Of a stretch of 5,513 bases of DNA, positions 1 through 5,513 are shown one piece after another. Positions within the stretch are counted from its first letter, which is position 1; each line of letters begins with the position of its first letter. Position numbers and translations under genes: made by a program. The notes beneath the pieces were generated by a model, which worked only from the letters and a program-made list of their open reading frames with translations, was not told the origin of the DNA and did no database searches. This DNA is from JANPII01 sp031424915 (GTDB lineage Bacteria > Pseudomonadota > Alphaproteobacteria > Rickettsiales > Midichloriaceae): assembly GCA_031424915.1 (NCBI GenBank), contig JANPII010000106.1:1-5513 (forward strand), in the 5' to 3' direction.

Positions 1-821
1 TGTTAAGGCACCCTACTTTTTTCAACCACCTATTTTTTGGCGTGCGTTCTCCTGAGTTTGGGGCCATTACTTATGGTGCATTGCATAACGAAAATGTTGT
101 TGGTGAAAAGCAGCTTCAAAATGAAGTGACTCTTTTTGACATAGCAGTAGCTAGCTCTGGCTTGCGTAGCCAATATGCTAGAGCATATTATGACCACAAA
201 TGTGACCAGGCTCATATCCTATATAAAGAAGCTATAGAAAAACTTTCCCACCTCTACAAGATAGCCTCTGAGAAAGCAGAGCAACTTTTGGATAAAGCCG
301 ATAAACACTTTGCAGAAAACACTGATAAAATTCAGCTTTTTAGTCTTTTGTCTTCTAGCATCATCTCTACAACATCTGTTGCATTCGTGGCACACGCCGC
401 AAACCTACATTTGGCTCTTTATGGCACTGCTTTGGCCGTCTCAGTAACCGATGTATGTATTATGGCTGGATTTATACAATCTTTAGCAATAGGCATGAAC
501 GTCGCTCTACACTATATCGCTCAAGATTGGAAAGAAGCAGAAGAGCTACTAGAAGAAGAAAATTTAAGGCGTAAAAATAACGACCACTATAATTTTAAAC
601 TAGAAATGGGCGCATCTGTCGCCTCTACTGCTGCTATTATCTTAGCTAGCTCTGCTATAGCAGCAATTATAGGAAAGGTAATCGACGAAGAGATGGCGCT
701 ATATACTATGCTATTAGCACCTGCAGCGTTGTCTTTCTTTTGTGGCGGCTATGTGCGTGATACTATATACAGCTATGCTTGCGACTTTAACGCACCACCA
801 CAAGCGCAGCTTGCTCACTAA
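1..821 (+). CDS. Unrecognised multi-pass membrane protein, probably 5'-truncated by the window edge
   Basis: I do not recognise this protein. The frame is open from base 3 to the TAA at 819-821. The first possible start inside the window is a GTG at 42, but it has no Shine-Dalgarno sequence, and the first in-frame ATG comes about 140 codons later, so the true start is probably upstream of the window. Numbering from GTG 42 (259 residues), residues 1-97 look soluble and mostly helical, with a charged stretch rich in Lys, Glu and Ala around 55-95. Hydrophobic segments follow at about 98-120, 124-158 (perhaps two helices), 190-213 and 219-238. A strongly charged loop at 161-189 (DWKEAEELLEEENLRRK) separates the second and third. 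The C-terminus is short and polar. This pattern suggests an inner-membrane protein with a cytoplasmic or periplasmic N-terminal helical domain; topology and function are unknown. A strong terminator follows 20 bases after the stop, so it ends its transcript. Confidence 0.6.
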   Translation, partial: LRHPTFFNHLFFGVRSPEFGAITYGALHNENVVGEKQLQNEVTLFDIAVASSGLRSQYARAYYDHKCDQAHILYKEAIEKLSHLYKIASEKAEQLLDKADKHFAENTDKIQLFSLLSSSIISTTSVAFVAHAANLHLALYGTALAVSVTDVCIMAGFIQSLAIGMNVALHYIAQDWKEAEELLEEENLRRKNNDHYNFKLEMGASVASTAAIILASSAIAAIIGKVIDEEMALYTMLLAPAALSFFCGGYVRDTIYSYACDFNAPPQAQLAH

Positions 822-841
822 ATATACAACGATTTATTTTT

Positions 842-874
842 AAATACCCTGCCTGTATGGCGGGGTATTTTTTT
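842..874 (+). terminator. Rho-independent terminator after the membrane-protein gene
   Basis: The left arm AAATACCCTGCC (842-853) pairs with the right arm GGCGGGGTATTT (859-870) through twelve pairs including one G-T wobble, around a TGTAT loop. It runs directly into a T tract (868-874). This is a textbook intrinsic terminator on the plus strand. It separates the upstream gene from the dps cluster, so that cluster needs its own promoter in 875-992. Confidence 0.9.
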
Positions 875-896
875 GTCTATGCCATTAAATGTAGCA

Positions 897-925
897 TTGC
901 CTTCTGTTTAGTAGTAAGTTAGAGT
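897..925 (+). promoter_or_regulatory. Possible sigma-70-type promoter for the dps cluster
   Basis: TTGCCT (897-902) and TAGAGT (920-925) each match four of six consensus bases and lie exactly 17 bases apart, between the upstream terminator and the dps start. A promoter is needed somewhere in this 118-base stretch because transcription from upstream should stop at 874. The match is weak and was chosen by eye. I saw no convincing Fur-, OxyR- or PerR-type operator nearby, although dps genes are often controlled by iron or peroxide regulators. Confidence 0.3.
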
Positions 926-992
926 GAAACTGCAGGAGACGCCTAGCATAACAAGGTGTGCAGCTATTTGATAACAATTGGATGAGGGAATT

Positions 993-1427
993 ATGTCTAA
1001 AGTAATACACCAACTCAAGCAAATCCTTGCTGACACTTACGCGTTATATCTGAAGACGCAGAATTATCATTGGAATGTTCACGGGCCAGATTTTTATCAA
1101 TTACATCTGCTGCTAGAAATGCACTATGAAGAGATGGCCAAAGCTATAGATGAGATAGCTGAGCATATCCGCACTCTTGGCTCTTCCATACATGCAGACT
1201 TTGAAAGCTTTGCTAAGCTCACCACCATTCACGCAGGCGATCCTAGCTTTAACGCTCAACATATGCTTAGCGACTTAAGCAAAAGCCATGAAATCGTATG
1301 CCGTGCTTTAAGCGAAGGAATAAAAGCAGCTCAAGCCTCGCATGACGATGGGACAGAAGATCTTCTAGTAGAGCGCTTGCGTTGGCACAAAAAGGCCATT
1401 TGGATTCTCGTTTCGCATTTACAATAA
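993..1427 (+). CDS. dps: Dps family DNA-protection / mini-ferritin protein
   Basis: This 144-residue protein belongs to the Dps (DNA starvation protection) ferritin-like family. These proteins form hollow dodecamers that oxidise Fe(II) with hydrogen peroxide, store the iron and protect DNA. The signature block starts at Tyr25 with HWNVHG, then FYQLH, and ends IDEIAEHIRTLG. Aligned by eye without gaps to E. coli Dps, the inter-subunit ferroxidase ligands are His26, His38, Glu42 (Asp in E. coli), Asp53 and Glu57, so the iron site looks complete. The short N-terminus lacks the lysine-rich DNA-binding tail of E. coli Dps, so direct DNA binding is doubtful. I chose ATG 993 because GAGGGA (984-989) lies just upstream; a TTG at 978 would add five residues but overlaps that site. 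The stop is 13 bases before the ABC ATPase gene, which points to co-transcription. Confidence 0.93.
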   Translation: MSKVIHQLKQILADTYALYLKTQNYHWNVHGPDFYQLHLLLEMHYEEMAKAIDEIAEHIRTLGSSIHADFESFAKLTTIHAGDPSFNAQHMLSDLSKSHEIVCRALSEGIKAAQASHDDGTEDLLVERLRWHKKAIWILVSHLQ

Positions 1428-1440
1428 ACCAAGGGGACAG

Positions 1441-2190
1441 ATGAGCTCTATACCACTGCTAATTCAAGATTTAACTCACTCCTATAGCTATGACACTCCA
1501 CCAATATTAAATGGCGTGAATATAGAACTAAATGCCGGAGAAATTCTAGGCCTAGTAGGCTTAAATGGAATTGGCAAGACAACCATGATTAAATCTATAT
1601 TAGGACTCCTCAATCCTACTGGCGGAGAAATCCGCATTGCGGGCAAAGACAATAAAACTCCCTATGCACGCAGCCTTTTTACTTATTTACCAGAGAAGTT
1701 TGCGCCCTCCCCTAACTTACGCGGACGAGAGTTTTTGGAGCTTACTCTTTCATTTTATGATCAAAAATATAAATCCCAAGAAGCAGCAGCAATGTGCGCT
1801 AGCCTAGATTTAGACCCCGCAGCTTTAAATAAATACATTAAGTCTTATTCTAAAGGTATGGGCCAAAAGCTCGGTTTAGCTGCAGTTTTTTTAACTGGTG
1901 TACCCGTGCTTATTCTTGATGAACCTATGAGCGGCTTGGATCCTAAAGCACGCGTTGCTTTAAAAACTAAGATCAAGGAATACATTCAAGAAAACAAGCA
2001 ACGCTCAATTTTTTTCAGCTCACACATTATGGCCGATATTGAGGAGATATGCGACCGTATTGTGGTGCTACACAGTGGCGCTATACGTTATAGCGGTGAT
2101 GTACCGTCATTTGTAGAGCAGTATGGAGGCCACGACCTCGAGCATGGCCTACTTGAGCTAATTGCCCAATATACAGCAGCAAATGGCTAG
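1441..2190 (+). CDS. ABC transporter ATP-binding protein, ABC-2 exporter (DrrA/CcmA-like) type
   Basis: This 249-residue cytoplasmic ATPase subunit would hydrolyse ATP to power an exporter. All nucleotide-binding motifs are visible: Walker A GLNGIGKT (40-47), a Q-loop region LPEK (83-86) with Glu in place of Gln as often seen in this subfamily, the signature YSKGMGQK (136-143, a variant of LSGGQ), Walker B VLILDE ending at Asp160-Glu161, D-loop SGLD (164-167) and the H-loop His195 in [10 protein letters not shown]. The signature and H-loop context resemble ATPases of ABC-2-type export systems. Its start ATG has a strong ribosome site AAGGGG (1431-1436). No permease gene is adjacent: the next gene is a peptidase that overlaps it by 8 bases, so the membrane partner must be encoded elsewhere. 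The substrate cannot be inferred from the sequence. Confidence 0.92.
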   Translation: MSSIPLLIQDLTHSYSYDTPPILNGVNIELNAGEILGLVGLNGIGKTTMIKSILGLLNPTGGEIRIAGKDNKTPYARSLFTYLPEKFAPSPNLRGREFLELTLSFYDQKYKSQEAAAMCASLDLDPAALNKYIKSYSKGMGQKLGLAAVFLTGVPVLILDEPMSGLDPKARVALKTKIKEYIQENKQRSIFFSSHIMADIEEICDRIVVLHSGAIRYSGDVPSFVEQYGGHDLEHGLLELIAQYTAANG

Positions 2191-3490
2191 TCGTACAGCG
2201 CAAGCCATCCTATTCCTTTTAATGCTATGCTTCTGGCCAGTAAACCCTACTTATGCTCTAGTACGCGATGTAGAGGCAGAAAAAGTCATTACCGCCATAG
2301 CCACCCCAGTATTTAAGGCAGCAGGCTTAGCTAAGCAGAAAATTAAGGTACGTTTGATCCTCAACTCTACGCCTAACGCATTTGTGGTAGATGGACGCCA
2401 TATTTTTATCCATACTGGCTTGTTGTCCATGCTTGCGACACCCGAAGCCTTAGCCGGAGTGCTAGCGCATGAATGCGGACATATTGTTCGCGGCCATATC
2501 TCCTTACGGCAATCACAAATAGAGGATGTTCAACGCCTAAGTACTTTAGGTACAATACTAGGAATAGCAGTAGGTGCTGCTTCTGGCCAACCCATGGCGG
2601 GCTTAGGAGCAAGCATAGGCGTACAGGAAGCATTGATCAAGAATATGTTAGCCTATAGCCGTATGCAAGAAACAGCAGCAGATCAAGGAGCAATCGATTA
2701 CATGGGTAAGCTTGGCTTATCTACACATGGTCTAGCAGGATTTTTACATACTATGCAGCAGGAAGAGCGGCTTTTTCATAATGATGACAACGCCTACTGG
2801 CGCAGCCATCCCACTACTCGCGAGCGTATCAATATGCTAGAACGCCATAAAGCCCACTCAGGACAATTACCTGAGGCATTGCGACAACACTACAATATGG
2901 TTATAGCTAAAATAGATGGCTTTACCCTAACACCTGCCCAGGTTGCAGAAAAATATAAAGATAATAGCAACGCAGCTCTATACGCCAAAGCAGTGGCCAG
3001 CTATCGGCAAGGATATACTAATGAGGCACTAGCTATGGTAGATCGTTTACTAGCAATGGGACAATATACGGCTTATCTGCAGGAATTACGTGGACAAATT
3101 CTATATGAAAACGGGCGCATACAAGAAGCGATCGCCCCCTACCGCAAGGCATTAGCTCTGATGCCGCAAGAGCCATTGCTAAAGATGGAGCTAGCGGTAG
3201 TGTTGTTGGCTGGGAAGAAAGATGCTATAGAGGCAGGGCAGCTGCTGCGTAGCGCCTTGGATCTAGAGCCAGACAATGCCTATGCTTGGCAACAGCTGGG
3301 AATCGCCATGTCTCGCCAGGGTGATGAGCTGGGATATCATCTCGCTTTGGCCAAAAGCCACATACTAGTAGGTGATATGGAACCGGCCAAACGCTCCTTC
3401 AGTAAAGCCCAGGAACTGCAGAAACAGGCTTTGGCTGCCAAGCACCAGCTTTTGCTGCACGAGGTGGAGCAAGCTTTAGCTACGCTATAG
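2183..3490 (+). CDS. Periplasmic M48 family zinc metallopeptidase with TPR repeats, BepA-like
   Basis: This 435-residue protein combines an M48 peptidase domain with C-terminal TPR repeats, the architecture of E. coli BepA (YfgC), which degrades or helps assemble outer-membrane proteins such as LptD. Residues 1-25 form a signal peptide with a hydrophobic core (AILFLLMLCFW) and probable cleavage after PTYA. The zinc site is HECGH (His96, Glu97, His100), with the third ligand Glu163 in ETAAD and Asp167 nearby. Conserved SHPTTRERI (208-216) follows. A glycine/alanine-rich stretch lies at about 120-148. TPR-like helices run from about 264 to 420, clearest around GRIQEAIAPYRKALALMP and LEPDNAYAWQQLGIAMSRQG. 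I chose ATG 2183 over TTG 2162 because it begins a clean signal peptide. Its start overlaps the ABC ATPase stop by 8 bases without a good ribosome site, which suggests translational coupling. BepA identity is not certain; other M48-TPR peptidases exist. Confidence 0.88.
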   Translation: MASRTAQAILFLLMLCFWPVNPTYALVRDVEAEKVITAIATPVFKAAGLAKQKIKVRLILNSTPNAFVVDGRHIFIHTGLLSMLATPEALAGVLAHECGHIVRGHISLRQSQIEDVQRLSTLGTILGIAVGAASGQPMAGLGASIGVQEALIKNMLAYSRMQETAADQGAIDYMGKLGLSTHGLAGFLHTMQQEERLFHNDDNAYWRSHPTTRERINMLERHKAHSGQLPEALRQHYNMVIAKIDGFTLTPAQVAEKYKDNSNAALYAKAVASYRQGYTNEALAMVDRLLAMGQYTAYLQELRGQILYENGRIQEAIAPYRKALALMPQEPLLKMELAVVLLAGKKDAIEAGQLLRSALDLEPDNAYAWQQLGIAMSRQGDELGYHLALAKSHILVGDMEPAKRSFSKAQELQKQALAAKHQLLLHEVEQALATL

Positions 3491-4571
3491 ATTGGCCCTT
3501 ACCTTGACCTTGCCCCTGGCTCGCCTTCATATCTTGTCCTTTATTTTCACTCATACCTTTTAGATTTTCTAATATCTTAGGATCTATTGCTATACCTTGC
3601 AAAGCTTCCTTACTTGAATTATATGAGCGCATATTATCAACAGCACGTCCAATGTTAGCCATTACCGAATCTTCGCCACGCAGCTTCATGTGTAGATAAT
3701 GTTGTCCATCTTTTTCTTCTAAAACCATACGGCTTTTCCCATGCTTATCAGTTCCTTCAGCAATCTGCTGTTTTAATGCTTCATAATCTTTTTCGTCAAT
3801 CTTTATTATAGCGCCTGGCCCTGTCTGTGCTTTTTTAAGTATCTTGTCGCGCTCCTCTTCTGGACAACCACCAATTATTTCAGCCATAGCTTTAATTTGC
3901 TTTATCTCTGCAGCATTGTCTATATCATTAAGTTTATCTAACCTTCGCATGAGTGGATGCTTTTCATTCAATTCTAGAGCACCCAAGCTTTCTTTTGCCC
4001 TCGACGAAAGTAATTTACTTTCATCTAAAGTATCATTTTTTATTTCTTGGCCTTTCTTAACATCATCCTCTAATTTTACGGCCTCTAAGTCTTGCTTTTT
4101 ATTTAAAACATTATCTCCTACTTCTGGGGCTGCTACCCTGACATAGTCTCCCTCTTTTTCTTTCTTAGTAATGTCTTGCTCAATTTTCTCCAGTTCTTGT
4201 TTCGCTTTTATATATTCTCTTTTCTCATTATTCATAACCGTTGAGTCTACATTAGCTATGAGTTTTTCTGCTCCAGATTCAGCTTCTAAACTCTTCAAAT
4301 TTATTAACTTATCTCTAACTCTCTCTTCTAATTTTAGTTTATCTTGTACATTCAGGTCTGCATCTTCAAGGATATCTTTATCTATTTTTTCAATCTCTGC
4401 CTTAATATCTTCAGACACAGCCTGATAATTATCGATATTTATCTGAGTAGTACTCTTTAAGCGGTCGAAAACAATATTTTCAGCATACTGTTGTGCAGAA
4501 GCCTTAATCTTCTCTTTTGCTTGTTCGAGTTTCTGGTCTATTGTTCTCCAATCGCGTGGTCTGTCTTGCAT
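3480..4571 (-). CDS. Unrecognised charged, coiled-coil-like protein with Gln/Gly/Lys tail
   Basis: I do not recognise this 363-residue protein. It has no signal peptide or membrane segment and one cysteine (Cys236). Residues 1-140 and 155-250 are dominated by Lys, Glu, Asp, Ile and Leu in helix- and coiled-coil-like patterns (for example EIEKIDKDILEDADLN, KQELEKIEQDITKKEKEG). Residues 250-310 look more like a small folded domain (GPGAIIKIDEKDYEALKQQI, then a strand-like QHYLHMKLRGEDS). The end is a low-complexity tail, SQGQGQGKGQSIA. The start is well supported: AAGGA lies 6 bases upstream of the ATG. The gene is visibly more AT-rich than its neighbours: the 60 bases at 4201-4260 have 18 G/C, against 30 at 3181-3240, although its Lys/Asn/Ile-rich composition explains part of that. 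It converges on the peptidase gene with an 11-base overlap and diverges from greA. A secreted effector or cytoskeleton-like protein is possible but unproven. Confidence 0.75.
   Translation of the reverse strand: MQDRPRDWRTIDQKLEQAKEKIKASAQQYAENIVFDRLKSTTQINIDNYQAVSEDIKAEIEKIDKDILEDADLNVQDKLKLEERVRDKLINLKSLEAESGAEKLIANVDSTVMNNEKREYIKAKQELEKIEQDITKKEKEGDYVRVAAPEVGDNVLNKKQDLEAVKLEDDVKKGQEIKNDTLDESKLLSSRAKESLGALELNEKHPLMRRLDKLNDIDNAAEIKQIKAMAEIIGGCPEEERDKILKKAQTGPGAIIKIDEKDYEALKQQIAEGTDKHGKSRMVLEEKDGQHYLHMKLRGEDSVMANIGRAVDNMRSYNSSKEALQGIAIDPKILENLKGMSENKGQDMKASQGQGQGKGQSIA
3483..3527 (-). repeat. Short hexanucleotide-type repeat coding a (Gln/Lys-Gly) tail
   Basis: Read on the minus strand, the codons at 3495-3518 are CAG GGG, CAA GGT, CAA GGT, AAG GGC: four consecutive two-codon units giving QG QG QG KG. 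Two units are identical in DNA (CAAGGT twice). The repeat sits at the extreme C-terminus of the coiled-coil-like protein and partly mirrors a preceding Gln/Lys-rich stretch. Such six-base repeats can expand or shrink without shifting the frame. Confidence 0.6.
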
Positions 4572-4632
4572 AATAGTTCCTTTTATTAGTTGGTAACTTT
4601 ACTATGCTACAAAATAGTTAATAAAACATTAC

Positions 4633-4670
4633 AGGCTAAGTCTATTAATACAATAATTTATAGATAGCCT
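4633..4670. repeat. Interrupted inverted repeat (possible hairpin) upstream of greA
   Basis: AGGCTA (4633-4638) is an exact reverse complement of TAGCCT (4665-4670), and TCTAT (4641-4645) of ATAGA (4660-4664). Two bases (AG) bulge on the left arm only, and the loop is 14 AT-rich bases. Eleven Watson-Crick pairs make this the most structured element of the spacer. On the plus strand it is followed by TTCTT, too poor a T tract for a confident terminator. It could equally be an operator for a dimeric regulator. Confidence 0.5.
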
Positions 4671-4688
4671 TTCTTAGCTAAAGATGCA

Positions 4689-4717
4689 TTTACTTTATAA
4701 ACTGTACAGATTAAACT
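4689..4717 (+). promoter_or_regulatory. Possible sigma-70-type promoter for greA
   Basis: TTTACT (4689-4694) and TAAACT (4712-4717) each match four of six consensus bases with 17-base spacing, 60 bases before the greA start. The perfect palindrome CTGTACAG (4702-4709) lies in the spacer, where a repressor could act. A second pair with equal scores, TTGCGT (4726-4731) and TACAGT (4749-4754), also spaced by 17, is closer to the gene and cannot be excluded. In such AT-rich sequence both could be chance. Confidence 0.3.
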
Positions 4718-4776
4718 TTAGGTAGTTGCGTGATAGTTGATTATGAGCTACAGTAGGGATCTTGATTAAAGGATAT

Positions 4777-5513
<737 letters not shown>

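Larger units (their letters stand above)
4572..4776. other. AT-rich divergent intergenic region with inverted repeats
   Basis: This 205-base gene-free stretch lies between the starts of the minus-strand gene and greA, so it should hold both promoters. It contains a ribosome site for the minus gene (AAGGA, complement of 4578-4582), an interrupted inverted repeat at 4633-4670, an 8-base palindrome TTAGCTAA (4674-4681) and another, CTGTACAG (4702-4709). I saw no open reading frame of note and no RNA gene in it. No convincing minus-strand promoter could be picked by eye because nearly every position resembles a -10 box. Confidence 0.6.

Noticed and set aside
30..215. Minus-strand open frame of 61 codons.
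   Set aside because: It lies entirely opposite the membrane-protein gene, has no ribosome site and no recognisable protein content.
926..960. CTGCA...TGCAG pairing upstream of dps as a possible regulatory hairpin.
   Set aside because: Only five pairs close a loop of over 20 bases, with no further pairing inside.
971..981. ATAACAATTG resembles part of the E. coli lac operator.
   Set aside because: Only one short half matches, there is no symmetric partner, and no LacI-type regulator is in sight; chance in AT-rich DNA.
978..992. TTG 978 as the dps start.
   Set aside because: The ribosome site GAGGGA lies inside that extension, and Dps homology begins after ATG 993.
2406..2658. Two open frames (minus 2406-2633, plus 2473-2658) inside the peptidase gene.
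   Set aside because: Both overlap the zinc-site region of a clearly real M48 gene and have arbitrary composition, so they are frame shadows.
3844..4425. Two plus-strand Ser/Phe-rich open frames opposite the coiled-coil-like gene.
   Set aside because: The Ser/Phe/Leu richness is what the reverse complement of Lys/Glu/Asp-rich coding produces; the minus gene has a good ribosome site and the sharper protein-like pattern.
4702..4709. CTGTACAG as an SOS (LexA) box.
   Set aside because: A LexA box of the CTGT...ACAG type needs about eight bases between the halves, and greA is not a usual SOS gene.

Overview
The window looks like part of a small to mid-sized, fairly AT-rich alphaproteobacterial chromosome. 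The case rests on three things: a GreA whose N-terminus reads like the alphaproteobacterial form (MEKF...T.EGYARLE), a periplasmic M48 peptidase carrying the ETAADQ variant of the third zinc-ligand motif that I associate with alphaproteobacteria, and an Obg start with the standard GDGGNG...SFRREK glycine-rich motif. A host-associated order such as Holosporales or Rickettsiales is possible, but this is a guess from base composition and the lineage-specific proteins. No mobile element, CRISPR array, phage gene or rRNA is visible.

Layout. Bases 1-821 hold the end of a plus-strand gene for an unrecognised membrane protein, probably cut by the window edge, followed by a clear intrinsic terminator (842-874). 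Next comes a tight plus-strand cluster: a Dps ferritin-like protein (993-1427), an ABC-2-type ATPase (1441-2190) and an M48 metallopeptidase with a signal peptide and TPR repeats (2183-3490). The genes are 13 bases apart and then overlap by 8 bases, so they are probably one transcript. A convergent minus-strand gene (3480-4571) overlaps the end of the peptidase gene by 11 bases. It encodes a highly charged, coiled-coil-like protein of unknown function with a Gln/Gly/Lys tail. A divergent AT-rich spacer (4572-4776) with inverted repeats separates it from greA (4777-5265). A tRNA-Arg(CCG) gene (5299-5375) and the start of obgE (5419 to the window end) follow.

How the genes fit together. The three-gene cluster can be read as a stress and envelope unit: Dps sequesters iron and protects DNA, the ABC ATPase powers an unidentified exporter whose permease is not here, and the BepA-like peptidase probably handles outer-membrane protein quality control. 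That functional link is inferred from gene spacing only. greA, tRNA-Arg and obgE are housekeeping genes for transcript rescue, translation and ribosome assembly. The least explained items are the two unrecognised proteins at 1-821 and 3480-4571 and the structured spacer upstream of greA. I did not find convincing evidence of a new multi-gene system.
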